From Synergistaceae bacterium (GTDB lineage Bacteria; Synergistota; Synergistia; Synergistales; Aminobacteriaceae): a stretch of 52,942 bases of DNA. Every line of letters starts with the position of its first letter. Position 1 is the first letter of the stretch. A program made the position numbers and the translations under genes. Positions 35,904 through 43,993 of the stretch are shown here, one piece after another. Where the stretch lies: NCBI GenBank assembly GCA_017405525.1, contig JAFRAH010000004.1, positions 1 through 52,942 of the forward strand. Reading direction: 5' to 3'. The notes beneath the pieces are model-generated. The model was not told where the DNA came from. It searched no databases and was given only the letters and a program-made list of their open reading frames with translations.

Positions 35904-36542
35904 GCTCCTTCCGTCCATCGTGATGATGCCGTCATGAACCATGTTCCTGAGCTCGCGCGATAATGCAGTCCTGTTGACGCAGAGGAACTCAGACATTGCG
36001 GTTTTCGTGAACGGCAGGGTGATTATTCCGTTTTCGTCAGGGCGGAGGCTCTGAAGGTAGGTTATGATTTTCCCGCGTAGGGTCTTGCGGCTGAGTATCC
36101 TCACCTTCTGGTTCATGAAGAAATTCTGCCCTGATACTATCCTGATGAGATTTACGGCTATCGTCATGCTGTATTCGTACTTTGTGCCCCAGTCATAGAG
36201 CACCCTGAAGTCAAGGAACATAACCACGCAGTCAGTCAGTGCCATAATCTGCATGGGGCTCTCACTCACTCCCGCGCAGGTCATAGACTCGCCGAAAAGC
36301 TCGCCGCCGGAAAAATGGTTCATGTTGTACTTGTTGAACTCGGCATCAAGGTACGAGCACTCTATCACTCCCTCAAGGACAAGCCCGGCATAACGGAACT
36401 CGTCCCCAATGTGCATGATAATCTCACCCTTCCTGAATGAGCGCATTGACCCGTGAAGGTATCTCAGGACATCATGATATGACCCTTCAGGTATCCCATC
36501 GAAGAGCCGGCATTGCTTCAGCAGGGTGGTATAGTCCTTCAT
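35883..36542 (-). CDS. Crp/Fnr-family transcription regulator (HcpR-like by context)
   Basis: 219 residues: cyclic-nucleotide-binding-type barrel (about 15-120, with FRKGEIIMHIGDEFRYAGLVLEG and SGGELFGES) and a winged HTH (about 165-215, TKTAMSEFLCVNRTALSRELRNM). No N-terminal Cys cluster, so not a classic FNR. Divergent from hcp and convergent with the flavodiiron gene. Regulators in this position (HcpR in other anaerobes) control hcp in response to NO. The same role is likely here. The palindrome at 36574-36590 is its candidate site. Confidence 0.88.
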   Translation of the reverse strand: MKDYTTLLKQCRLFDGIPEGSYHDVLRYLHGSMRSFRKGEIIMHIGDEFRYAGLVLEGVIECSYLDAEFNKYNMNHFSGGELFGESMTCAGVSESPMQIMALTDCVVMFLDFRVLYDWGTKYEYSMTIAVNLIRIVSGQNFFMNQKVRILSRKTLRGKIITYLQSLRPDENGIITLPFTKTAMSEFLCVNRTALSRELRNMVHDGIITMDGRSLTLRKE

Positions 36543-36573
36543 TGTCTCCTCCCGTTAAAGTAGTTGCCATTGC

Positions 36574-36590
36574 CACAGAAATTTTCAGTG
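36574..36590. promoter_or_regulatory. Candidate Crp/Fnr operator between the regulator and hcp
   Basis: CACAGAAATTTTCAGTG, a 17-base inverted repeat with seven of eight arm positions complementary. It lies in the 90-base divergent gap, just upstream of an hcp -10 (TATATT, 36598-36603), where a bound protein would cover the -35. Confidence 0.5.
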
Positions 36591-36632
36591 AATGCGTTAT
36601 ATTATCCCTCAAAAAATGGAGGAATGCGGAAA

Positions 36633-38144
36633 ATGTTTTGCTTCCAGTGTGAACAGACAGCAGGCTGCAAGGCTTGTACAGGTAATGCCGGGGTCTGCGG
36701 GAAATCCTCAGAGGTTGCGCGGCTTCAGGACGAACTTACGGGCTCGCTAATTTCACTCGCAACGTCAGGCAGCAATGACTATGACCTGTTCATTGACGGA
36801 CTATTCACGACAGTAACCAACGTGAACTTCAACCCCGAAACCATCAGGGCACTAATCGCACGTGCAGGCACAACACCCTACGACATGGCCGGGGTCTGGG
36901 AGGCTGACGAGAACACTCGCTCGCTGAAGTCGTTACTTCTCTTCGGCTTAAGAGGAATGGCGGCATATGCATACCATGCGCGGGCATTGGGCTACCGTGA
37001 TGATGAGGTCAACGCGTTCTTTGGGCGGGCACTCTCGGCACTCGGACGCAACGACTACGGAATGAATGAGCTCCTTCCACTCGTCATTGAGGCAGGCAAC
37101 GTGAACCTTAAGTGCATGGCTCTCCTCGACAAGGCCAACACTGAGACCTACGGCACACCCTCACCCGTGAAAGTCCCCCTGACTGTCGCAAAAGGCCCGT
37201 TCATCGTAATCACCGGCCATGACCTGCGCGACCTTGAGCTGCTCCTGAAGCAGACTGAGGGGAAGGGCGTGAACGTCTACACACACGGCGAGATGCTCCC
37301 GGCACATTCATACCCTGAGCTGAGGAAGTACAAGCACCTCAAGGGCAACTTCGGGACGGCCTGGCAGAACCAGCAGAAGGAGTTCGACGGAGTACCGGGG
37401 GCATTCCTCTTCACGACAAACTGCCTCATGCCACCGAAAGCAGGCTACGTTGACCGAGTATTCACGACCGGGCTTGTGTCGTTCCCCGGAGTTCAGCACA
37501 TAGGCGAGGAGAAAGACTTTTCCCCCGTAATCGCGAAGGCACTCGAACTAGGCGGCTGGCCTGAAGACCGGGAGATGACGGGCATTAACGGCGGCCATGA
37601 AGTAATGACTGGTTTCGGGCGCGGGGCAGTTCTTGGTGTTGCGGACAAGGTCATTTCGGCGGTGAAGTCAGGGGCGGTAAAACACTTCTTCCTTGTTGGG
37701 GGCTGCGATGGAGCGAGGACAGGAAGGAACTACTACACCGAGTTCGTGAAGAAGACTCCCAGCGACAGCATAATACTCACACTTGCCTGCGGAAAATTCA
37801 GGTTCAACGACCTCGACTTAGGGGACATTGGCGGAATTCCCCGTATTCTCGACATGGGACAGTGCAACGATGCGTATTCGGCGGTACAGGTTGCCCTTGC
37901 ACTTTCTGAGGCTTTCGGTTGCGGCGTGAATGACCTTCCGCTGTCTATCGTCCTCTCATGGTATGAGCAGAAGGCCGTCTGTGTCCTCTTGACGCTTCTG
38001 GCACTGGGCATCAAGAATATACGTTTGGGGCCTACACTTCCTGCGTTTGTTTCGCCGGATGTCCTGAGCTACCTCGTCGACAACTTCGGCATCAAGCCCA
38101 CTACTACACCTGACGAAGACCTGAAGGCTATTCTTTCGCGTTAG
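36633..38144 (+). CDS. hcp: Hybrid-cluster protein (hydroxylamine reductase)
   Basis: 503 residues. The N-terminal cluster cysteines are CFQCEQTAGCKACTGNAGVCG. Hybrid-cluster ligands follow in ITGHDL (His), an FLFTTNCLMPP Cys, GGCDGAR and ACGKFRFN cysteines, with a late conserved E (WYEQKAVC). Hcp reduces NO or hydroxylamine under nitrosative stress in anaerobes. ATG 36633 (GGAGG ten bases upstream) gives the family N-terminus MFCFQCEQ; the longer frame is not conserved. Completes a set with the flavodiiron protein and the divergent regulator. Confidence 0.95.
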   Translation: MFCFQCEQTAGCKACTGNAGVCGKSSEVARLQDELTGSLISLATSGSNDYDLFIDGLFTTVTNVNFNPETIRALIARAGTTPYDMAGVWEADENTRSLKSLLLFGLRGMAAYAYHARALGYRDDEVNAFFGRALSALGRNDYGMNELLPLVIEAGNVNLKCMALLDKANTETYGTPSPVKVPLTVAKGPFIVITGHDLRDLELLLKQTEGKGVNVYTHGEMLPAHSYPELRKYKHLKGNFGTAWQNQQKEFDGVPGAFLFTTNCLMPPKAGYVDRVFTTGLVSFPGVQHIGEEKDFSPVIAKALELGGWPEDREMTGINGGHEVMTGFGRGAVLGVADKVISAVKSGAVKHFFLVGGCDGARTGRNYYTEFVKKTPSDSIILTLACGKFRFNDLDLGDIGGIPRILDMGQCNDAYSAVQVALALSEAFGCGVNDLPLSIVLSWYEQKAVCVLLTLLALGIKNIRLGPTLPAFVSPDVLSYLVDNFGIKPTTTPDEDLKAILSR

Positions 38145-38154
38145 GGATGAATAA

Positions 38155-38182
38155 CTCCCTCCTTCATGTTGCGGGGAGGGAG
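38155..38182. terminator. Hairpin between convergent hcp and binding-protein genes
   Basis: CTCCCTCC (38155-38162) pairs with GGAGGGAG (38175-38182). The T-run is short on both strands. Confidence 0.6.
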
Positions 38183-38191
38183 CTTACTTCA

Positions 38192-39127
38192 TTACTCCCT
38201 GAAGAAATCGAACAGTCCTTTCTTCGGCGCAACCCTGATAATCATTTCCTTCTTCCACCTGTAATATGGCACTGAGAGTATTACCCCTTCCGGAACATCA
38301 AGGAACAACGACTCTATAGGGTCAATCTCTTCGCCCTCCTCAATTGCGCTCTTTGTCGTCCTGTACCAGAACACAGCATCAGCCCTCCCGGAGAATAGAG
38401 CCGATGACCTTCCTCCTGCCTCAATGTTGACGAACTGGATATTTTTCCCCAGACGCTTCCCGATCTCAGCAAGCACCGCAGTGTTGTAGCCCGCAGGCTT
38501 CCCGTCCCCTGCGAACATGTCCATGGGAGGCATGTCCCCGGTTACTGCAATGCGTATCGTCTCAGCTCCGGGGAAACTCTCAGGCTTCAGCGACTGCACA
38601 CCCCTGAATACGTCCCGCGAAATGTACTGTTCGGCCAGTGCGTCAAGAGTCCCGTCATCCTTCATTGAGGTTATGGCGGTGTCGATTTCATGCTTCAAGG
38701 CTTCATTGCCCTCAAGGAAAACGAAAGATATTCCCGAAAGAAGTATGCCCGTCGTGAATTTCGTGTCATACCCGCTGTTCACGCTGAGGATATAACGCCC
38801 AGTTGCTGCCGGAAGAATTGCCTCGTCGATTTTCCCGGACTTCAGGTTCATCAGGAGCGTCATCATTGAGCCGTAAAAGTGTATAGTCCTGTGCTCTCTC
38901 GTCAGGGACGTAAGGAACTCCCCGCCCTCAATGTCCGCTGAAATGTCCTCACTTGTTATGTTGCGGCAGAACTCATCAAATCCACGCTGGAAGTCTTCCT
39001 CCGTTATCCCCAGGTAGCCAAGCATCCCGGTGTTAAGAGTCTCTTTGCTCTTCTCAGGTCCCGGCTTAAGGGCATAAAGCGCGAGGATCACAACCACAGC
39101 AACAAGAGCCGTCATAATTTTACGCAT
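38192..39127 (-). CDS. Membrane-anchored SBP_bac_3-like protein with split (permuted) lobes
   Basis: 311 residues. N-terminal hydrophobic anchor (about 5-20). The order of binding-protein elements is unusual: residues 60-170 look like the end of an amino-acid-binding protein (a KSGKIDEAIL stretch, then GNEALKHEIDTAITSMKDDGTLDALAEQYIS, normally C-terminal), whereas 190-300 look like a beginning (TIRIAVTGDMPPMDMFAGDGKPAGYNTAVLAEIGKRLG, then SGRADAVFW). So either two truncated domains or a circular permutation. ATG 39127 has GAGGG nine bases upstream. Not linked to any permease here; a sensor role is possible. Divergent from GH57. Confidence 0.75.
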   Translation of the reverse strand: MRKIMTALVAVVVILALYALKPGPEKSKETLNTGMLGYLGITEEDFQRGFDEFCRNITSEDISADIEGGEFLTSLTREHRTIHFYGSMMTLLMNLKSGKIDEAILPAATGRYILSVNSGYDTKFTTGILLSGISFVFLEGNEALKHEIDTAITSMKDDGTLDALAEQYISRDVFRGVQSLKPESFPGAETIRIAVTGDMPPMDMFAGDGKPAGYNTAVLAEIGKRLGKNIQFVNIEAGGRSSALFSGRADAVFWYRTTKSAIEEGEEIDPIESLFLDVPEGVILSVPYYRWKKEMIIRVAPKKGLFDFFRE

Positions 39128-39217
39128 CAATAAAATCCCTCACTGTGAAAAATTTTTCTTCATGGCCGGATATTAACGTATTGCCCGATAAATTCAACAT
39201 TATTTTTCCTGAGTGAG

Positions 39218-39223
39218 TATAAT
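39218..39223 (+). promoter_or_regulatory. -10 box of the GH57 gene
   Basis: TATAAT 41 bases before TTG 39264. A GTG at 39213 in the same frame lies upstream of this box and so cannot be the start of this transcript. Confidence 0.45.
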
Positions 39224-39263
39224 TAGTGATAGTAATTTTACCTTTTTGGAAGGAGATGTTAAT

Positions 39264-41693
39264 TTGCCGCGCTACATATGTATTCACGGACACTTTTACC
39301 AGCCTCCGCGTGAAAATCCATGGCTCGAAACCGTAGAGCTCCAGGAATCGGCAGCACCCTGGCACGACTGGAACGCAAGAATCTCAGCCGAGTGTTACAG
39401 CCGAAACGCCGCATCAAGAATCCTCAATGAGCAGGGATATATCCGCAAGATCTGCAACAACTATTCACGAATGAGCTTCAACATCGGGCCGACTCTGCTG
39501 ACATGGCTTGAAGAGAATGATCCTCTCTGCTACAGCGCAATACTTGAAGCCGACAAGCTCGGGCGCAGGAGATTTTCCGGGCACGGTCCGGCAATGGCTC
39601 AGGTCTACAATCACATCATCATGCCGTTAGCATCACGGCGCGACAAGGAGACCCAAGTCAAATGGGGGATTGCCGACTTCAAGAAGAGATACGGACGAAT
39701 GCCGGAGGGTATGTGGCTCGCGGAATGTGCTGTTGACACTGAGACCCTCGAAGTCCTTGCCGAGAACGGAATAGACTTCACCGTCCTTTCACCGTATCAG
39801 GCTCAGTCAGTCAGGGTCAAGGGCTGGGGAGACTGGGAGGATGTTAGCGGCGGAAAAGTCGACACGAGATGTGCCTATGTCTGCAACCTTCCTTCAGGGC
39901 GGAAAATCAACCTGTTCTTCTACGACGGCGATTTGTCCCAGAAAATAGCGTTCGGGGGGCTCCTCGATGACGGGGGGAACTTTGCCCGCGAACTCATCAC
40001 CGCACACCCTGCACACGGAAAACCCGTACTCTGCCACGTTGCCACAGACGGAGAATCATACGGTCATCACCACAAGCACGGTGATATGGCTCTGGCCTAC
40101 TGCCTCGAATGCCTGGAGCATACTTCTGGGGCTCAGCTTACGGTTTACGGCGAATACCTGGAGTTCTACCCTCCTGAGTGTGAGGCCAAGATAGTCGAGA
40201 ACTCATCATGGAGCTGTGCGCACGGTGTCGAACGCTGGAGGAGCAACTGCTCTTGCGGGGACGGGACTCCGGGCTATCATCACAAGTGGCGAGAACCCCT
40301 CCGTAACGCCATGAACTACCTGCGTGATGAGCTGGCGAAAATCTACGAGGGCAATAACCTTCTTGTTGACGCTTGGGAGGCAAGGGACAAGTACATACGC
40401 GTGATACTCGACAGGTCAGACGAGAACGTTGACGCATTCCTCAGTGAGCACACAGACCACACTCTCACTCCTGAAGAACGGGTTAGGGCGTTGATGTTCC
40501 TTGAGATGGAGAGAAACGCTCTGTTGATGTTCACGTCATGCGGATGGTTCTTTGACGAGATTTCGAGGATTGAGCCGGTTCAGATCATGCGATACGCCGC
40601 AAGGGCAATCGAGCTCGCAAGAATACTGACGGGTGAAGACCTTGAGCCTGCATTCATGAAGTTACTTGCTGAGGCACCGAGCAATGTCCCGGAACTCCAG
40701 GACGGGGCGAAAATCTACGAGCTCCGCGCAAAACTCGGCAGGGCTGACCGCAAGCAGATGGCGGCATATTACGGCATCACCTCACTGTTCGAGGACTTCA
40801 GGGACTCATTCTCCGAAGGATGCTGGGACATGTCGGGAAATGCTCTCAACGTCAAGGCTGAAGGCGAGGAGTCATCATTCTCTGCAGGGAAGGTACACGT
40901 TCGCTCAAGGATTACGGGGATTGAGGGCGACTATCTTTTTGCGGTGAACATAAACCACAGCGGTGAAGGAGGCGGGGCGTTAATCTCGTGCGGAATCTGC
41001 GAGACCAACCCGGACGAAGAGATTATGCCTGATGAGGTCATGGAACTTCAGGCAATGTTCGAGAGCGATGAACGGGAAAAATTGTTGTTCGGGAAATTCG
41101 GCTATGACCAGTTCACGCTGAACAATATACCCTCGAACTCACGCTACAGGATAATCAACGCACTCTTGAAGCAGGACATGCACAGCCTCGAAGAAGCACT
41201 AGCCTCAAAGGTGAAGAATTATGACCAGCTCCTAGAGTACCTGACGTTATTGGGCTCTAAGCCTCCTGCAATTCTTACTGTTGCGGCGGAGTTCACACTG
41301 ACCAGCGAGATAGTGAAGCGTCTTGAGGATCACTACCCTGACCTTGAGGGGATAAGGCGGGGGTTTGAGCTTGCGGGGTTCTGGAGGGTTGAGCCTGACG
41401 AGGAGAGGATACGTTTTGCGTTCTCGGACTGTATCAACGAGATACTGACGGGGCTATGCATGGGCGGGCTGAACATGCAGGCAGTTGAGGACCTGAACGA
41501 ACTGGTGAAACTGTTCACGGAAAAATTCGAGTGGCACTTGAGCCTCTATGACTCACAGAACCTGTATCATGAGCTCCTGAAGAAATACGGCGATGACCTG
41601 CGGAATGAGCCCGAAAGAATGCGAAGTGCTCTCTATGAGTTAGGCCATGCCCTGAAGTTTTCGGATGAGATGCTTGGGGTGCTGAGACACTGA
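39264..41693 (+). CDS. Glycoside hydrolase family 57 protein with DUF3536
   Basis: 809 residues. The GH57 barrel (about 1-320) starts PRYICIHGHFYQPPRENPW and includes EGMWLAECAVD (nucleophile Glu region) and HVATDGESYGHHHKHGD (acid Asp region). DUF3536 covers most of the C-terminal half. GH57 enzymes act on alpha-glucans (amylase, branching enzyme, transferase); this subfamily is uncharacterised as far as I know, so a glycogen role is inference. Start TTG 39264: AAGGAG eight bases upstream and family-like N-terminus. Own terminator at 41707. Confidence 0.9.
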   Translation: MPRYICIHGHFYQPPRENPWLETVELQESAAPWHDWNARISAECYSRNAASRILNEQGYIRKICNNYSRMSFNIGPTLLTWLEENDPLCYSAILEADKLGRRRFSGHGPAMAQVYNHIIMPLASRRDKETQVKWGIADFKKRYGRMPEGMWLAECAVDTETLEVLAENGIDFTVLSPYQAQSVRVKGWGDWEDVSGGKVDTRCAYVCNLPSGRKINLFFYDGDLSQKIAFGGLLDDGGNFARELITAHPAHGKPVLCHVATDGESYGHHHKHGDMALAYCLECLEHTSGAQLTVYGEYLEFYPPECEAKIVENSSWSCAHGVERWRSNCSCGDGTPGYHHKWREPLRNAMNYLRDELAKIYEGNNLLVDAWEARDKYIRVILDRSDENVDAFLSEHTDHTLTPEERVRALMFLEMERNALLMFTSCGWFFDEISRIEPVQIMRYAARAIELARILTGEDLEPAFMKLLAEAPSNVPELQDGAKIYELRAKLGRADRKQMAAYYGITSLFEDFRDSFSEGCWDMSGNALNVKAEGEESSFSAGKVHVRSRITGIEGDYLFAVNINHSGEGGGALISCGICETNPDEEIMPDEVMELQAMFESDEREKLLFGKFGYDQFTLNNIPSNSRYRIINALLKQDMHSLEEALASKVKNYDQLLEYLTLLGSKPPAILTVAAEFTLTSEIVKRLEDHYPDLEGIRRGFELAGFWRVEPDEERIRFAFSDCINEILTGLCMGGLNMQAVEDLNELVKLFTEKFEWHLSLYDSQNLYHELLKKYGDDLRNEPERMRSALYELGHALKFSDEMLGVLRH

Positions 41694-41706
41694 AGGAATA
41701 TTAGCG

Positions 41707-41737
41707 GGCTTCCTGAATGAACGGGAGGCCTTTTTTT
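41707..41737 (+). terminator. Strong intrinsic terminator of the GH57 gene
   Basis: GGCTTCCTG pairs with CGGGAGGCC (nine pairs, two G-T, six-base loop), followed by seven T. Confidence 0.9.
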
Positions 41738-41743
41738 GTGCGC

Positions 41744-41749
41744 TATAAT
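41744..41749 (+). promoter_or_regulatory. -10 box of the nikR operon
   Basis: TATAAT directly after the terminator T-run, 37 bases before ATG 41786. Confidence 0.5.
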
Positions 41750-41785
41750 ACGGGAAAAATTTTAGCCCGGAGGCAATATCACTAA

Positions 41786-42205
41786 ATGTTCTCATTCGAC
41801 AAAATCCGCGAATACGCAATGAAGTTCCTCAAGCCCTCGCTGTACATGGGAGGTCTAGATTTCGTCCTCAAGATATGGCGTGAGTCTGACGCAAAGGACA
41901 GGGGCATTCTCATTCTTGTATTTTCCCCGATGTTCATATGCATGGGCGGCTTCATCTTCACGATAATATATTTCGTCCTGTTCGTCCTTCCCTCATACCT
42001 CTTCAGTTTTCTCGGCTGGGGAATACTGACGGCACTTTTCGGGGCTGGCGGTAAGTACTGCTACAACCACTTCACCGGCCATGAAATCAGCGCAAATGAT
42101 GGGGTTATTGACGTTGAGTTCACTGAGACCCCGAAGGCTGAGGCACCCTCTGCTCCCGAAGAGCCCGCGAAGAAATCATCACGCCGCCGTCAGAATGCAC
42201 AGTGA
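41786..42205 (+). CDS. Small membrane protein, unknown
   Basis: 139 residues. Two adjacent hydrophobic segments, about 45-65 (LILVFSPMFICMGGFIFTII) and 66-90, then a polar tail rich in Pro, Glu and Ala ending SSRRRQNA. I do not recognise the family. It shares a transcript with nikR, whose start overlaps its end by 11 bases; a role in nickel handling is possible but nothing in the protein shows it. Confidence 0.7.
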   Translation: MFSFDKIREYAMKFLKPSLYMGGLDFVLKIWRESDAKDRGILILVFSPMFICMGGFIFTIIYFVLFVLPSYLFSFLGWGILTALFGAGGKYCYNHFTGHEISANDGVIDVEFTETPKAEAPSAPEEPAKKSSRRRQNAQ

Positions 42206-42608
42206 GAGGCTGACACGTTTCAGCATAACCGTACCTGAAGACCTGCTGGCAGAGTTCGAGGCTGAATATTACGCGGAGAATAGGGCTAACAGGTCTGAGG
42301 CTGTGCGCAACCTCATGCGGGGCTATGTCTCGTCCGAACGCTGGAAGTGCAACGGCGGGCAGGTCTGCGCAACCATCACGATCGTCTATGACCATCACCT
42401 GCCTGACTTGACACGGAGCATTACGGCGGCACAGCATGACTTTGGGGACGTGATAATCTGCTCGACTCATGTCCACCTGAATCACGAGACATGCCTTGAG
42501 TGCGTAATCACCAAGGGGGCATCACAGGAGATACAGGGATTTATCGAGGCTCTCAGGAAAATTCGGGGCATCAAGAGCCTTAATGTCAACGTTACTGCGG
42601 AGGTTTAG
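42195..42608 (+). CDS. nikR: Nickel-responsive regulator NikR
   Basis: 137 residues. N-terminal ribbon-helix-helix (ERLTRFSITVPEDLLAEFE, then NRSEAVRNLMR) and C-terminal ACT-like nickel domain. High-affinity Ni ligands are visible as H-x-H in STHVHLNHETCLE plus its Cys, with an earlier His in YDHHLPDL. Represses nickel-uptake genes when Ni is abundant; no such genes are in the window. Start ATG 42195 overlaps the upstream gene; it gives the family N-terminus (x-ERLTRFS). Confidence 0.93.
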   Translation: MHSERLTRFSITVPEDLLAEFEAEYYAENRANRSEAVRNLMRGYVSSERWKCNGGQVCATITIVYDHHLPDLTRSITAAQHDFGDVIICSTHVHLNHETCLECVITKGASQEIQGFIEALRKIRGIKSLNVNVTAEV

Positions 42609-42660
42609 TATTAATTCACGAAATGGGGAAAATCTTTGCTGGCTGGTAAATATGAGTTAA

Positions 42661-42736
42661 TGGCGACCCCGGGGTGATTCGAACACCCGGCCTACGGCTT
42701 AGGAGGCAGTCGCTCTATCCACTGAGCTACGGGGCC
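42661..42736 (-). tRNA. tRNA-Arg (anticodon CCT)
   Basis: 76-base cloverleaf on the minus strand: acceptor GGCCCCG/CGGGGTC (one G-T), discriminator G, encoded CCA. The anticodon loop CTCCTAA gives CCT. The T-loop is TTCGAAT. Confidence 0.95.
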
Positions 42737-42774
42737 AAAGTCAACGCGTGAAAATATAGCAACAATCCCCGAAT

Positions 42775-42993
42775 TTGTCAAATCTCAAGCTTTCGCTGGA
42801 GGCTGTCTCACCTTTCGGTCTCATCAACAACACGGCTCATGATGTTAAGGTGGTGATTGACGGGAGCATCAGGGGGCGTGAAGTCTTGGGATTTCACCCG
42901 AACGTGAACACTGCGACTGTTTGGCTGGTATGGGAGGACTTCATGAAGTTCATTGAGGCTTGCGGGAATCCTGTGAAGTTTGTGAATTGCTGA
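42775..42993 (+). pseudogene. C-terminal fragment of a YbaK/ProX-type prolyl-tRNA deacylase
   Basis: 72-codon open frame from TTG 42775 with no ribosome site. Residues 8-72 match the end of the YbaK/PrdX/ProXp deacylases: VSPFGLINNTAHDVKVVIDGS, GFHPNVNTATVWLVWEDFMKFIEACGNPVKFV. The catalytic N-terminal 100 residues (with the Lys and substrate pocket) are absent; the sequence upstream is the tRNA-Arg gene. A relic left by deletion. Such proteins clear misacylated Ala-tRNA-Pro, so the organism may have another copy. Confidence 0.75.
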
Positions 42994-43007
42994 GTTTAAG
43001 TTCATGG

Positions 43008-43023
43008 TATAATGTATATACAT
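43008..43023. promoter_or_regulatory. marR promoter with overlapping palindromic operator
   Basis: TATAAT (43008-43013) runs straight into the perfect 12-base palindrome ATGTATATACAT (43012-43023), which covers the expected transcription start. Typical layout for MarR autorepression. Confidence 0.5.
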
Positions 43024-43041
43024 CAAAAGAGAGGCGCAGTT

Positions 43042-43464
43042 TTGAGCAAACGAATCGACAATACTAGCTGCCATTGCCTGAAGATTAGGCGTAGTGCTGA
43101 GAACGTTATACGTTTCTATGATGACATTCTTGCAACTTCAGGCGTAACCGTCAGACAGTATTCTCTGCTGTACCAGATTTCGGCACATGAAGGCTGTAGC
43201 GTCCGTGAGCTTTCTGAATTTACGGAACTTGACCGTTCAACTTTGGCTCGAAGTCTAAAACCGTTAATGTCATGCGGTCTTATTGAGGATAAAAAAGAGG
43301 CAGGAGCGAGGAACAGCAGACTTTCAATGACAGACAAGGGGCGCAGAGTTTGCGAAGAAGCCGGAAAATTATGGGAATACGCACAGAGTCAGTATGAATC
43401 AAGAATAGGCATTGAGCAGGTTAGGATACTTGAGAACGCGCTCGAAAAACTGCAAGAACTCTGA
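43042..43464 (+). CDS. MarR-family transcription regulator
   Basis: 140 residues from TTG 43042 (AGAGAGG about seven bases upstream). Winged HTH with TVRQYSLLYQISAHEGCSVRELSEFTELDRSTLARSLKPLMSCGLIEDKKE and wing R-x-S-R-LSMTDKG. Two Cys near the N-terminus (CHCLKIRR) might be redox-sensitive, as in some MarR proteins (inference). It precedes a flavin reductase by 21 bases, so it likely controls that gene and itself. Confidence 0.9.
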   Translation: MSKRIDNTSCHCLKIRRSAENVIRFYDDILATSGVTVRQYSLLYQISAHEGCSVRELSEFTELDRSTLARSLKPLMSCGLIEDKKEAGARNSRLSMTDKGRRVCEEAGKLWEYAQSQYESRIGIEQVRILENALEKLQEL

Positions 43465-43485
43465 ATACTCAGGAGGCATAAAGTC

Positions 43486-43959
43486 ATGGCAAATGTCGGA
43501 AAGGAGTTAGCACTCCTCACAGCCGGAACGCCTGAACACTTCAACGCATTGACCGTAATGTTCGGGGCAGTCGGAATGATTTGGGGGAAAGATGCGTATT
43601 TTGCATTCATCAAGCCGGAGCGTTACACGTGGGAATTTGTGAGGGACAACGATTATTTCACGGTCTCATATTTCCCAAAAGAGATGAACGGGATTCATAA
43701 GGTCTTTGGCTACAAGTCAGGACGCGACATTGACAAGGTGAAGGAGACAGGGATAACTCCTGAAATTCTGGAGCATGGAATAACCTTCAAGGAAGCCGAA
43801 GAGGTCTACGTTTGCAGGAAAATCTATATGAAGCAGATGGACAGAGACGCAGAACCAGCCGAGATAGTTGCGAAATATGATGACCCGAACGATATTATCT
43901 ACGGTCAGTGTCATTACGCGGTAATAGGGGAAATCGTCAGGCACATAATCAGGAAGTAA
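43486..43959 (+). CDS. Flavin reductase-like FMN-binding split-barrel protein
   Basis: 157 residues. Split-barrel features: NALTVMFGAVGMIWGKDAYFAFIKPERYTWEFVRDNDYFTVSYF, then SGRDIDKVKETG and GQCHYAVIGEI. Members reduce flavins or act as flavoredoxins. AGGAGG nine bases before ATG. Probably regulated by the upstream MarR protein. Substrate and partner unknown. Confidence 0.88.
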   Translation: MANVGKELALLTAGTPEHFNALTVMFGAVGMIWGKDAYFAFIKPERYTWEFVRDNDYFTVSYFPKEMNGIHKVFGYKSGRDIDKVKETGITPEILEHGITFKEAEEVYVCRKIYMKQMDRDAEPAEIVAKYDDPNDIIYGQCHYAVIGEIVRHIIRK

Positions 43960-43969
43960 ACACAAAACT

Positions 43970-43993
43970 CCCTCCCGCGCAATCATGGGAGGG
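43970..43993. terminator. Bidirectional terminator between flavin reductase and pepP
   Basis: CCCTCCC (43970-43976) and GGGAGGG (43987-43993) are perfect complements. The hairpin includes the stop codon of the minus-strand peptidase. Confidence 0.7.

Noticed and set aside
42661-43024. Active integrative element at tRNA-Arg
   Set aside because: No integrase, no direct repeat of the tRNA 3' end and no mobile genes nearby.
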